From assembly GCF_003951285.1 (NCBI RefSeq), contig NZ_RXFQ01000007.1, positions 62,001 to 126,000 of the forward strand: a stretch of 64,000 nt of DNA, in the 5' to 3' direction. Below are positions 38,620 to 46,721 of this stretch, piece after piece. The notes under the pieces are model-generated. The model was given only the letters and a program-made list of their open reading frames with translations, searched no databases and was not told the origin of the DNA. Source of the DNA: Variovorax beijingensis (GTDB lineage: Bacteria > Pseudomonadota > Gammaproteobacteria > Burkholderiales > Burkholderiaceae_C). Position 1 is the stretch's first letter; every line of letters starts with the position of its first letter. Made by a program: the position numbers and the translations under genes.

Positions 38620-40293
38620 ATGACTTCTCCCCGCACCGGCGGCCAGATCCTGGTCGACCAGCTCATCACCCACGGCGTCAGGCAGCTGTTCTGCGTGCCC
38701 GGCGAAAGCTTTCTGGCGGTGCTCGATGCGCTGCACGATGCAGCCATCGACGTGACCGTGTGCCGTCAGGAGGGCGGCGCCACGATGATGGCCGAGGCGC
38801 AGGGCAAGCTCACCGGCCGGCCCGGCGTGTGCTTCGTCACGCGCGGGCCGGGCGCCACCAACGCGGCGGCCGGCGTGCACATCGCGCACCAGGATTCGAC
38901 GCCGCTGCTGCTGTTCGTCGGCCAGGTGGCGCGCGAGGCGCTGGGCCGCGAAGCCTTCCAGGAGCTGGACTACGGCGCGGTGTTCGGCACCATGGCCAAG
39001 TGGGTGGTGCAGATCGATGACCCCACCCGCGTGCCCGAGCTGGTCTCGCGCGCCTTCCATGTCGCCACCTCGGGCCGGCCCGGTCCGGTGGTGATCGCGC
39101 TGCCCGAGGACATGCTGACCGAAGCCGCCACGGTGGCCGATGCGCAGCCCTATGCGGTGGTCGAGACCCATCCGGGCGCGGCGCAGGTCGCCGAGCTGCA
39201 GCAGCGCCTGTCGCAGGCCGAGCGGCCGGTCGCCATCCTGGGCGGCAGCCGCTGGTCCGAGGCCGCCACGCAGCAGTTCGCGGCTTTCGCCGAGGCGTTC
39301 TCGCTGCCGGTGTACTGCTCGTTCCGCCGCCAGATGCTGCTGTCGGCCGAGCACCCCTGCTACGCCGGCGACCTGGGCCTGGGCGCGAATCCGCGCATGC
39401 TCGAGCGCATCCGCAACGCCGATCTGGTGCTGCTGGTGGGCGGGCGTTTGTCGGAGGTGCCGTCGCAGGGCTACGAACTGCTCGCCATCCCGCAGCCGAA
39501 GCAGGCGCTGGTGCATGTGCACGCCGATGCCGACGAGCTCGGCAGGCTCTATCGCCCGGCCCAGGGCATCCACGCCACGCCGCAGGCCTTCGCCGAGGCG
39601 GTGTCCGCGCTGCGCCCGGCCTCGCCGCCCGCCTGGCAGGCCGGGACCAAGGCCGCGCGCGAGGACTTCCTGCGCTGGAGCGATCCGGCGCCGATCCGCA
39701 TTCCGGGTCCGCTGCAGATGGGCGAGGTCATGCAGCACCTGCGCGAGGTGCTGCCGGCCGACACCATCTTCTGCAATGGCGCGGGCAACTTCGCGACCTG
39801 GGTGCACCGCTTCTGGCCGTTCCGCGCGTTCGCGAGCCAGCTGGCGCCCACCAGCGGATCGATGGGCTACGGCCTGCCGGCCGGCGTGGGCGCCAAGCGG
39901 CTGTGGCCGCAGCGCGAGGTGGTGGTGTTCGCGGGCGACGGCGATTTCATGATGCATGGCCAGGAGTTCGCCACCGCGGTGCAGTACGGGCTGCCGATCA
40001 TCGTGGTGCTGCTCGACAACGCCATGTACGGCACCATCCGCATGCACCAGGAAAAGCACTACCCGGGCCGCGTGAGCGCCACGCAGCTGAAGAACCCCGA
40101 CTTCCGCGGTTATGCCGAGGTGTTCGGCGGCCACGGCGAGCGCGTGGCCAGCACCACGGAGTTCGGTCCCGCACTGGCGCGGGCGCGTGCCAGCGGCAAG
40201 CCCGCGATCCTGCATTGCCTGCTCGATCCCGAAGCCATCACGCCGGCCAGCACGCTGCAGTCGATCCGTACGGCGGCTCTCGCGGCGGGCTGA
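38620..40293 (+). CDS. Thiamine diphosphate-dependent enzyme (acetolactate synthase-like)
   Basis: A 557-residue ThDP enzyme of the IlvB/benzoylformate decarboxylase superfamily. The catalytic glutamate is in TVCRQEGGATMMAE; the ThDP motif is GDGDFMMHGQEFATAVQYGLPIIVVLLDN; the middle domain binds FAD or is degenerate. It is not clearly the biosynthetic acetolactate synthase, since no small subunit follows. It may decarboxylate the 2-oxo acid formed by the preceding aminotransferase, which is inference from order. Confidence 0.85.
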   Translation: MTSPRTGGQILVDQLITHGVRQLFCVPGESFLAVLDALHDAAIDVTVCRQEGGATMMAEAQGKLTGRPGVCFVTRGPGATNAAAGVHIAHQDSTPLLLFVGQVAREALGREAFQELDYGAVFGTMAKWVVQIDDPTRVPELVSRAFHVATSGRPGPVVIALPEDMLTEAATVADAQPYAVVETHPGAAQVAELQQRLSQAERPVAILGGSRWSEAATQQFAAFAEAFSLPVYCSFRRQMLLSAEHPCYAGDLGLGANPRMLERIRNADLVLLVGGRLSEVPSQGYELLAIPQPKQALVHVHADADELGRLYRPAQGIHATPQAFAEAVSALRPASPPAWQAGTKAAREDFLRWSDPAPIRIPGPLQMGEVMQHLREVLPADTIFCNGAGNFATWVHRFWPFRAFASQLAPTSGSMGYGLPAGVGAKRLWPQREVVVFAGDGDFMMHGQEFATAVQYGLPIIVVLLDNAMYGTIRMHQEKHYPGRVSATQLKNPDFRGYAEVFGGHGERVASTTEFGPALARARASGKPAILHCLLDPEAITPASTLQSIRTAALAAG

Positions 40294-40298
40294 AGAAA

Positions 40299-40598
40299 TC
40301 AGCGCAGCCCGTCCGCATAGCGCGGCAGCGGGTTCGGCAGATGGCCGTCGGGCGCACGCGCCGCCAGCCGCGCGGCGCGCGCCAGCGGTTCCATCGCCTG
40401 CTCCAGGCGGGTGGCGAGCAGGTACAGGTCTTCGTCCTTGGTCTCGACCGCATGCGCGCGCGTCATGCGCACGATCTCCGCGGCGTACTCGGCATTGGTG
40501 GCCATCCATTCGGTGTCGGTCACGCGCCCGTGCTTTCGCCTGAGCGCCACGTGCAGGCGCGCGGCCAGCGCAATGCGTTCGCTTTCGGACATGGACAT
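40299..40598 (-). CDS. Small helical protein under NtrC/sigma-54 control
   Basis: A 99-residue soluble, mainly helical protein of no family I recognise: MSMSESERIALAARLHVALRR, then DTEWMATNAEYAAEIVRMTRAHAVETKDEDLYLLATRLEQAM, ending HLPNPLPRYADGLR. The ATG at 40598 has GGAG six bases upstream; an ATG at 40610 is in frame but lacks one. A sigma-54 promoter 33-48 bases upstream and a perfect NtrC box about 120 bases upstream predict induction on nitrogen limitation. It is convergent with the ThDP gene, with 5 bases between stops. Confidence 0.75.
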   Translation of the reverse strand: MSMSESERIALAARLHVALRRKHGRVTDTEWMATNAEYAAEIVRMTRAHAVETKDEDLYLLATRLEQAMEPLARAARLAARAPDGHLPNPLPRYADGLR

Positions 40599-40630
40599 GA
40601 CGGTCTCCATGGATGGATCAAGCATTAGCG

Positions 40631-40646
40631 TGCACAAGTCATGCCA
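40631..40646 (-). promoter_or_regulatory. Sigma-54 (-24/-12) promoter
   Basis: Minus-strand TGGCATGACTTGTGCA compared with consensus TGGCACGRNNNTTGCW: 2 mismatches, with GG and GC separated by the required 10 bases. Predicted transcript start near 40620, 22 bases before the ATG at 40598. Confidence 0.72.
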
Positions 40647-40719
40647 TGCCGTTAACGGTCCGAAACACTTTGGTTTGCGAACCGACCCTCTGAGGTAAGG
40701 CAAAGCGGGTAATTCCCAA

Positions 40720-40736
40720 TGCACTGGGGCGGTGCA
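40720..40736. promoter_or_regulatory. NtrC enhancer site
   Basis: TGCACTGGGGCGGTGCA fits the NtrC consensus TGCACYNNNNNGGTGCA at every defined position. Its centre is about 108 bases upstream of the predicted sigma-54 start, a usual enhancer distance. Confidence 0.75.
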
Positions 40737-40744
40737 CCGCCTAA

Positions 40745-40889
40745 AGTCTGCCCACTCGCGAACGGGCCCAGCTCGTACTGCCGAGGGTCCGAGGAGACAA
40801 ATTCGGTCTACAACAAAAATTCTTCAAGGCTTCCGATCGAGAAGCCGTGCTGAACTTGAAAAGGCGCCGCTGGTCGGCGTCTTTTTTTT
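40745..40889 (+). ncRNA. Candidate small RNA or leader RNA
   Basis: This non-coding stretch between the NtrC site and the TauE gene (41006) holds an A-rich single-stranded segment (ACAACAAAAATTCTTCAA), a perfect 6-bp hairpin (GGCTTC 40828-40833 with GAAGCC 40841-40846) and a strong terminator with eight Ts. This arrangement is typical of Hfq-binding small RNAs. The 5' end and promoter are not identified; it could instead be an attenuated leader of tauE. Confidence 0.35.
40861..40889 (+). terminator. Intrinsic terminator in intergenic region
   Basis: 9-bp stem (AAGGCGCCG with CGGCGTCTT, one G-U pair) with a 5-base loop and a run of eight Ts. No protein-coding gene on the plus strand ends nearby; the ThDP gene stop is about 570 bases upstream. 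Confidence 0.8.
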
Positions 40890-41005
40890 GCCCGCGCAAC
40901 CCTCCCATCGAGGCATTTTCCTCTGGCCGAAGAGGACTCTTGTGCCCGTCCCGCCTCGGGTTGAAGCTCCTTTTTTGGTAGCAATCCGGATGCGACAATC
41001 CCGCC

Positions 41006-41764
41006 ATGGAAATGCTGGTGGTCACGGGCGCCTCGCTGCTCGCGGGTTTTGTCGATTCGATCGTGGGCGGCGGAGGACTGATCCTCGTGCCGGCGCTCTT
41101 TGCCGTCTTTCCGGGCGCGCCGCCGGCCACCTTGCTGGGCACCAACAAGAGCGCGTCCATTTGGGGCACGGCGGCCGCGGCGGCCCAGTTCAGCCAGCGC
41201 GTCCAGATGCGCTGGGGCGCCCTGTGGCCGGCCGCGCTGCTCGGTTTCGTGGGCTCGATGCTGGGCGCCTGGGGCGTCACGGTGTTCCCGGGCGACTTCC
41301 TGCGCCGCGCGCTGCCCATCGTGCTGCTGGGCGTGCTGCTCTACACGCTCGCGCGCAAGGACCTGGGCCGCAACCATGTCCCGCGCTTCGGCGGCCGGGC
41401 CGAAACGCTGGCGGCCTGTGCCATCGGGCTGTCGATCGGGTTCTACGACGGCTTCTTCGGTCCCGGCGCGGGCAGCTTCCTGGTCTTCCTGTTCGTGCGC
41501 TGGATGGGCTACGACTTCCTGAACGCCTCGGCCTCGGCCAAGATCATCAACACGCTCACCAACGCCGCGGCCCTGCTGCTGCTCGCGCTCAAGGGGCACG
41601 TCTGGTGGCACTATGGGCTGGTGATGGCGGTGGCCAACGTGGCCGGCAGCCTGCTGGGCACGCGCGTTGCGCTGAAGCACGGGGCCGGTTTCGTGCGGGT
41701 GGTGTTCATCGTCGTGGTGAGCGCGCTGATCCTGAAGACCGCCTATGACGCATTCCTGAAATAG
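41006..41764 (+). CDS. TauE/SafE-family sulphite/anion exporter
   Basis: A 252-residue membrane protein with about eight helices. The family features include [19 protein letters not shown] near the N-terminus and [43 protein letters not shown] midway. TauE/SafE proteins export sulphite, sulphoacetate or related small organic anions; the substrate is not predictable here. It precedes chrA by 22 bases and may be co-transcribed with it. Confidence 0.9.
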   Translation: MEMLVVTGASLLAGFVDSIVGGGGLILVPALFAVFPGAPPATLLGTNKSASIWGTAAAAAQFSQRVQMRWGALWPAALLGFVGSMLGAWGVTVFPGDFLRRALPIVLLGVLLYTLARKDLGRNHVPRFGGRAETLAACAIGLSIGFYDGFFGPGAGSFLVFLFVRWMGYDFLNASASAKIINTLTNAAALLLLALKGHVWWHYGLVMAVANVAGSLLGTRVALKHGAGFVRVVFIVVVSALILKTAYDAFLK

Positions 41765-41786
41765 CAAAACCCGAAAGTCCTCCTGC

Positions 41787-43133
41787 ATGCCGCCACCAGA
41801 GCCTGTCGAACCTCCCGCGCCCGTCAGCTTCTGGCAGGCCTTCGCCTACTGGCTCAAGCTCGGCTTCATCAGCTTCGGCGGGCCGGCCGGGCAGATCGCG
41901 CTGATGCACCAGGAACTGGTCGAGCGCCGGCGCTGGATCTCGGAGAAGCGCTTCCTGCATGCGCTGAACTACTGCATGCTGCTGCCCGGCCCCGAAGCCC
42001 AGCAGCTGGCCACCTACATCGGCTGGCTCATGCACCGCACCTGGGGCGGCATTGCGGCGGGCGTGCTCTTCGTGCTGCCATCGCTCTTCATCCTGATCGG
42101 CCTGTCGTGGGCCTACATGGCCTACGGCCACGTGCCGGCCGTGGCAGGCCTGCTCTACGGCGTGAAGCCCGCGGTGACGGCCATCGTGCTGTTCGCCGCC
42201 TGGCGCATCGGCTCGCGGGTGCTCAAGAACGCATGGCTCTGGGCGATTGCCGTGGCGGCCTTCGCGGCGATCTTCGCGCTGCGCCTGCCGTTCCCGCTGA
42301 TCGTGCTGGCCGCCGGGGCCATCGGCTACTTCGGCAGCCGGTTCGCGCCGGCGTATTTCGCAGCGGGCGGCGGGCACGGCGGCGCACAGGCATCGGCCGG
42401 GCCGGCGCTGATCGACGACCATACGCCGACGCCGCAGCACGCCCTTTTCGGCTGGGGCCGTTTCGCGCGCGTGCTGGCGGTGTTTTTCGCGCTGTGGCTC
42501 GGCGCCCTTGGCGCACTCATGGCGCTGTACGGCTGGAACGGCGCGCTCACGCAGATGGCGTGGTTCTTCACCAAGGCGGCGCTTTTGACCTTCGGTGGCG
42601 CGTACGCGGTGCTGCCCTATGTGTTCCAGGGCGCGGTCGACCACTACCACTGGCTCAGCGCCACGCAGATGATCGACGGACTGGCGCTCGGGGAAACCAC
42701 GCCGGGCCCGCTGATCATGGTGGTGTCGTTCGTGGGCTTCGTGGGCGGCTGGGGGCAGGCGCTGTTCGGTCCGCAGGCGCTGTTCGCGGCGGGCGCGGCG
42801 GCGGCAACGGTGGTGACCGTTTTCACCTTCCTGCCGTCGTTCCTGTTCATCCTGCTGGGCGGACCCTTCATCGAATCGACCCACGGCAACCTGAAGTTCA
42901 CCGCCCCGCTGACTGCCATCACCGCGGCCGTGGTCGGCGTGATCGTCAACCTGGCGGTCTTCTTCGCCTACCACGTGCTCTGGCCCGCGGGCCTGTCCGG
43001 GCCCTTCGAGATCCCCTCCGCCGTCATCGGCGTCCTCGCGGCCATCGCGCTCTTCCGCTTCAAGGCCGGCGTGATCCCCGTCGTGCTCGCCTCCGCACTC
43101 GCCGGCATGGCCTGGCAACTGCTCATGCGTTGA
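41787..43133 (+). CDS. chrA: Chromate transporter ChrA
   Basis: A 448-residue long-chain chromate-ion transporter made of two homologous halves, each with a FGGP-type motif: [36 protein letters not shown] in the first and [53 protein letters not shown] in the second. The family pumps chromate out by proton antiport. It follows the TauE gene directly. A repeat element separates it from convergent tctA. Confidence 0.92.
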   Translation: MPPPEPVEPPAPVSFWQAFAYWLKLGFISFGGPAGQIALMHQELVERRRWISEKRFLHALNYCMLLPGPEAQQLATYIGWLMHRTWGGIAAGVLFVLPSLFILIGLSWAYMAYGHVPAVAGLLYGVKPAVTAIVLFAAWRIGSRVLKNAWLWAIAVAAFAAIFALRLPFPLIVLAAGAIGYFGSRFAPAYFAAGGGHGGAQASAGPALIDDHTPTPQHALFGWGRFARVLAVFFALWLGALGALMALYGWNGALTQMAWFFTKAALLTFGGAYAVLPYVFQGAVDHYHWLSATQMIDGLALGETTPGPLIMVVSFVGFVGGWGQALFGPQALFAAGAAAATVVTVFTFLPSFLFILLGGPFIESTHGNLKFTAPLTAITAAVVGVIVNLAVFFAYHVLWPAGLSGPFEIPSAVIGVLAAIALFRFKAGVIPVVLASALAGMAWQLLMR

Positions 43134-43162
43134 CCCGGAACTTGAGACGGGACATTCCAGGA

Positions 43163-43240
43163 ACACCGCGGAACCGGCTTTGCCGGGCCGCTGGTGTTGC
43201 GGAGGGAGTCGAGCTACACGAAGTGAGCGAGGGACGGGGT
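43163..43240. repeat. Intergenic repeat family 2, copy 3
   Basis: Between convergent chrA and tctA, inverted relative to the copy at 36178. Shares the ACACGAAGTG core (43216-43225) and the GC-rich 25-base segment 43167-43191. Confidence 0.75.
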
Positions 43241-43243
43241 GGG

Positions 43244-44755
43244 TTATTCCTCGACGAACGCTTCTTCGCGTTTCGCCTTGATGGAAGGCAGCAGCACGAT
43301 GCCCAGCAGCAACGCTGCCGCGACCAGCAAGCCCGCCGACAGCGGCCGCGTGACGAACACGCTCCACGTGCCGCGCGACAGCAGCAGCGCGCGCCGCAGG
43401 TTTTCTTCCATCATCGGCCCGAGGATGAAGCCCAGCAGCAGCGGGGCCGGCTCGGTCTTGAGCTTCAGGAACAGGTAGCCGACAAAGCCGAAGATCGCGA
43501 CCATCCACACGTCGAAGGTGTTGTTGTTGGTCGAGTACACGCCAATCGCGCAGAACAGCACGATGGCAGGGAACAGGAACTTGTAGGGCACCGTCAGGAG
43601 CTTGATCCACATGCCGATCAGCGGCAGGTTCAACACGATCAGCATCGCGTTGCCGATCCACATCGAGGCGATCAGGCCCCAGAACAGTTCGGGGTTGCTG
43701 GTCATCACCTGCGGGCCGGGCTGGATGTTGTGGATCGTCATCGCGCCCACCATCAGCGCCATCACGGCGTTGGGCGGAATGCCCAGCGTCAGGAGCGGAA
43801 TGAAGGAGGTCTGCGCGCCGGCGTTGTTGGCCGACTCGGGCGATGCCACGCCGCGGATGTTGCCCTTGCCGAAGGCCACTTCGCCGGGGCGCATCTTGAT
43901 CTTCTTCTCGAGCGCATAGGCCGCGAAGGCCGCCAGCAGTGCGCCGCCGCCCGGCAGGATGCCGAGCGCCGAACCCAGCGCCGTGCCGCGCAGCACCGCG
44001 GGCGTCATGCGCTTGAAGTCATCCTTGGTGGGCCACAGGCCCCTGACCTTGTGCGTGAACACTTCGCGCTCGTCGTCAGGCTGCGAGAGGTTGCCGATGA
44101 TTTCGCCGTAGCCGAACACACCCATGGCAATCACCACGAAGCCGATGCCGTCGGTGAGCTCCGGAATGTCGAAGCTGAAGCGCGCCACGCCCGAATTGAC
44201 GTCGGTGCCCACGATGCCGAGCAAGAGGCCCAGCACGATCATGGCCACCGCCTTGAGCAGCGAGCCCGAAGCCAGCACCACCGCGCCGATCAGGCCCAGG
44301 GTCATCAGCGAGAAATACTCGGCCGGGCCGAACTTGAAGGCCAGTTCGGTCAGCGGCGGTGCGAAGGCCGCCAGGATCAGCGTGCCGACGCAGCCGGCAA
44401 AGAACGAACCCAGGCCCGCAGCGGCAAGCGCCGGGCCTGCGCGGCCCTGCCTGGCCATCTGGTAGCCGTCGATACAGGTGACCACCGAAGATGACTCCCC
44501 GGGCAGGTTCACCAGGATCGCGGTGGTCGATCCGCCATACTGCGCGCCGTAGTAGATGCCGGCCAGCATGATCAGCGCCGACACGGGCGGCAGTGCGTAG
44601 GTGGCGGGCAGCAGCATCGCGATGGTCGCGACCGGGCCGATGCCCGGCAGCACGCCGATCAGCGTGCCCAGGATGCAGCCGACCAGGCAGTACAGCAGGT
44701 TGGTGAAGGTGAAGGCGACGCCGAAGCCGGTCGCGAGGTTGTGGAACAGTTCCAT
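43244..44755 (-). CDS. tctA: Tripartite tricarboxylate transporter large subunit TctA
   Basis: A 503-residue integral-membrane protein with about 10-12 helices. Typical TctA features are LVGCILGTLIGVLPGIGPVATIAMLLPATYALPPVSALIMLAGIYYGAQYGGSTTAILVNLPGE near the N-terminus (consecutive segments) and GILPGGGALLAAFAAYALEKK. It forms the channel of a periplasmic-binding-protein-dependent carboxylate uptake system. tctB lies 13 bases upstream; the TctC binding protein is not encoded nearby. Confidence 0.95.
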   Translation of the reverse strand: MELFHNLATGFGVAFTFTNLLYCLVGCILGTLIGVLPGIGPVATIAMLLPATYALPPVSALIMLAGIYYGAQYGGSTTAILVNLPGESSSVVTCIDGYQMARQGRAGPALAAAGLGSFFAGCVGTLILAAFAPPLTELAFKFGPAEYFSLMTLGLIGAVVLASGSLLKAVAMIVLGLLLGIVGTDVNSGVARFSFDIPELTDGIGFVVIAMGVFGYGEIIGNLSQPDDEREVFTHKVRGLWPTKDDFKRMTPAVLRGTALGSALGILPGGGALLAAFAAYALEKKIKMRPGEVAFGKGNIRGVASPESANNAGAQTSFIPLLTLGIPPNAVMALMVGAMTIHNIQPGPQVMTSNPELFWGLIASMWIGNAMLIVLNLPLIGMWIKLLTVPYKFLFPAIVLFCAIGVYSTNNNTFDVWMVAIFGFVGYLFLKLKTEPAPLLLGFILGPMMEENLRRALLLSRGTWSVFVTRPLSAGLLVAAALLLGIVLLPSIKAKREEAFVEE

Positions 44756-44768
44756 GGCGGCGTGCTCC

Positions 44769-45257
44769 TCAACCCGAAATGAAAGTAGGCCAGACCTGGA
44801 TCTGGAGCTTGAGCGCCCAGATGAAGGCCACGTAGCTGCCGGCCGCCAGGATGGTGGACAGCACCAGCACGTCGCGCAGCTTGAAGTGTTGGCCGGCCAT
44901 GCTCGAGATGATGGTGAGCGCGTAGATCGCGACGATCATCCCCATGGCGGGCAGGCCGATGCTCGGCAGGCCGCCCAGCAGCACGCCGAACGCCAGGTTG
45001 GCGCCGAGCACGAAGGCCAGCGGCTTCCAGGCCCATTTCCCGATCGGATCGCCGCCCGCGGTCTCGACCACCATCGCCTGGAACATGATGAGCGCCCCGA
45101 GCACGGCCAGCAGGATGCCCAGCATGAGCGGGAAGTAACCGGGCCCCATGCGGGCACCGTCGCCGATGTTGTAGGTGGTGGCGCCGATGGCGAAGGCGCC
45201 GCCCACGGCTGTGAACATGACTCCCGAAAAGAAGTCAGCCTGACTCTTGATACGCAT
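44769..45257 (-). CDS. tctB: Tripartite tricarboxylate transporter small subunit TctB
   Basis: A 162-residue membrane protein with four helices and the family N-terminus MRIKSQADFFSGVMFTAVGGAFAIGATTYNIGDGARMGPGYFPLMLGILLAVLGALIMF, given as consecutive parts. The ATG at 45257 starts the conserved region; the frame upstream is open but unrelated. It pairs with TctA as the membrane component. Confidence 0.92.
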   Translation of the reverse strand: MRIKSQADFFSGVMFTAVGGAFAIGATTYNIGDGARMGPGYFPLMLGILLAVLGALIMFQAMVVETAGGDPIGKWAWKPLAFVLGANLAFGVLLGGLPSIGLPAMGMIVAIYALTIISSMAGQHFKLRDVLVLSTILAAGSYVAFIWALKLQIQVWPTFISG

Positions 45258-45396
45258 TGTCTCGACCCTCTTGATTGGACGGGTGAGGGTCGTCGCCCGC
45301 GGCTGACCGTTGGCTGACCGGCCCGGTAAGGACAAATGCGTACAAGGGTTCTCCCGCGCGCCTCGCGCAAGCAGGCGCGGGAGAGGGGCAGAAACG

Positions 45397-45422
45397 AAAA
45401 AAGCTCCCGAAGGAGCTTTTTT
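45397..45422. terminator. Bidirectional terminator between tctB and RRM gene
   Basis: Perfect 11-bp stem AAAAAAGCTCC/GGAGCTTTTTT with a CGAA loop, so it has a T-run on both strands. It ends the RRM gene transcript 30 bases after its stop. Confidence 0.92.
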
Positions 45423-45451
45423 GCTTGAGAGCGAGGTCTCGGGGGGAGGGC

Positions 45452-45865
45452 TTAGTAGCCGCCGCGACCACCGCCGCCGCCGCCGTAGCCACCGCCACCA
45501 CCGCTGCGGCCACCGCCGCCGCCACCACCGTAGCCGCCGCCGCCACCACCACCGCCGTAGCCGCCACCACCAGCGCCGCCGCCGTAGCCGCCGCCACCGG
45601 TACGGGGGGGACGAGCTTCCATCGGACGTGCTTCGTTCACGGTCAGGGCGCGGCCCTGGAGCGAATGGCCGTTCATGGCTTCAACGGCTGCCAGCGCTTC
45701 AGCGTCGGTGCCCATTTCCACGAAACCGAAGCCCTTGGAGCGACCGGTGTCGCGTTCCATCATGACCTTGGCGCTGACGATCGAGCCGAACTCGCCGAAA
45801 GCCTGTTCCAGGTCGTTGTCACGCACGGAGTAGGCGAGGTTGCCTACGTAGAGTTTCTTGCCCAT
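45452..45865 (-). CDS. RRM RNA-binding protein with glycine-rich tail
   Basis: A 137-residue protein. Residues 1-80 are an RNA-recognition motif with RNP2 KLYVGNLAYSV and RNP1 SKGFGFVEM; the tail (about 88-137) is almost entirely Gly with Tyr, resembling cyanobacterial and proteobacterial cold-induced RNA-binding proteins. It probably binds RNA as a chaperone. A hairpin over the ribosome binding site suggests post-transcriptional control. The Gly codons form GGC/GGT runs. Confidence 0.92.
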   Translation of the reverse strand: MGKKLYVGNLAYSVRDNDLEQAFGEFGSIVSAKVMMERDTGRSKGFGFVEMGTDAEALAAVEAMNGHSLQGRALTVNEARPMEARPPRTGGGGYGGGAGGGGYGGGGGGGGYGGGGGGGRSGGGGGYGGGGGGRGGY

Positions 45866-45868
45866 TGA

Positions 45869-45911
45869 GGGACTCCTAATTCAAACCAACAAGACAAAGC
45901 GATGGAGTCCC
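45869..45911 (-). promoter_or_regulatory. RBS-masking hairpin in RRM gene leader
   Basis: In the mRNA, GGGACTCC (45911-45904) can pair with GGAGTCCC (45876-45869), 8 perfect base pairs with a 27-base loop. The 3' arm contains the GGAG ribosome binding site, seven bases before the ATG at 45865. The fold would block initiation. Confidence 0.65.
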
Positions 45912-46045
45912 AGAATCACAACAAACAAATGCGCTGTGGCGCGAAACTGACCGATCACCGAATTACGTGCACGGGAGCAAGCTCACAGACACGTAAGCCG
46001 GATTATCAATCCGATCCGGGAAAAGCGTGTCGAAATCAGCGCTTA

Positions 46046-46279
46046 TTACGAAACATCACGCCCTGACGGGCGGTTTCGCAACGGTTGCAGCAGGCCGGAG
46101 AGCCCGTTGTGGTCTATTTCATGCATCAAATGGAGCAGCCGGCCAATTTCGCCCGAGGGAAAACCCTCGCGTGCGAACCAATTCAGATAATTCCCGGGCA
46201 AATCGGCAATCAGCGTGCCCTTGTGCTTGCCGAAGGGCATTTCGAGCGTGACGAGGCGCTGCAGGTCTTCGGGTTTCAT
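46046..46279 (-). CDS. DUF3820 family protein
   Basis: A 77-residue protein with the DUF3820 pattern MPFGKHKGTLIADLPGNYLNWFAREGFPSGEIGRLL. The family is thought to relate to nucleic-acid-associated or virulence-related small proteins; the role is unknown. It starts 6 bases after the SUI1-factor stop and is probably in one transcript with it. Confidence 0.88.
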   Translation of the reverse strand: MKPEDLQRLVTLEMPFGKHKGTLIADLPGNYLNWFAREGFPSGEIGRLLHLMHEIDHNGLSGLLQPLRNRPSGRDVS

Positions 46280-46285
46280 TGAAAT

Positions 46286-46660
46286 TCAGCCTCCCGCGCG
46301 CTTGACGGTGTGGCCCTGCTTCGAGAGCACGGCGATCACCGGCTCGCGGTGGTCGCCCTGGATCTCGATGATGCCGTCCTTCACCGTGCCGCCCGAGCCG
46401 CAGGCCGTCTTGAGCTGCTTGCCCATGGCCGCGAGTGCCGCCGCATCGAGCGCCAGGCCCTTGACCACGGTCACGCCCTTGCCTTTGCGGCCCTTGGTCT
46501 CGTGGGATACACGCACAATGCCGTCGGTGGCCGGAATGCGCGCGCTGGTTTCCTTGCAGCGGCACTGCGCCATCGGCGCGCGGCAATCGGGGCACATGCG
46601 GCCGCCCGCCTCGGTGGAGTACACCAGGGCGCTGGCGGGGTTGCTTTTCATCGTTGCCAT
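46286..46660 (-). CDS. yciH: SUI1/eIF1-like translation initiation factor
   Basis: A 124-residue YciH-type protein. The C-terminal SUI1 domain has GRKGKGVTVVKGL, LKTACGSGGTVKDGIIEIQGDHREPVIAVL. The N-terminus has cysteines arranged as MCPDCRAP and CRCKE. In bacteria these proteins affect start-codon selection but are not essential. It is divergent from the DEAD-box helicase gene, with about 61 bases between starts. Confidence 0.93.
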   Translation of the reverse strand: MATMKSNPASALVYSTEAGGRMCPDCRAPMAQCRCKETSARIPATDGIVRVSHETKGRKGKGVTVVKGLALDAAALAAMGKQLKTACGSGGTVKDGIIEIQGDHREPVIAVLSKQGHTVKRAGG

Positions 46661-46721
46661 TCGATCGATCTCTTCTTCTTCACTTCTTCACTGTCCCCGG
46701 TTCATCCCTCTGTCTGCTCAC

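Noticed and set aside
37228..40509. Long minus-strand open frame covering the aminotransferase and ThDP genes
   Set aside because: Both sense genes have complete catalytic motifs; the antisense translation is low-complexity His/Gly/Arg-rich and has no recognisable domain.
40726..40742. GG-N10-GC on the plus strand overlapping the NtrC box as a second sigma-54 promoter
   Set aside because: Only the four core bases fit; the rest of the consensus is absent and it would overlap the enhancer.
41006..41764. TauE gene as an NtrC target
   Set aside because: No sigma-54 promoter was found on the plus strand between the NtrC box and the gene, and a terminator intervenes.
45452..45610. Tandem GC-rich repeats suggesting a CRISPR-like or satellite array
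   Set aside because: They are Gly and Tyr codons of the RRM protein tail, irregular in spacing and without spacers.
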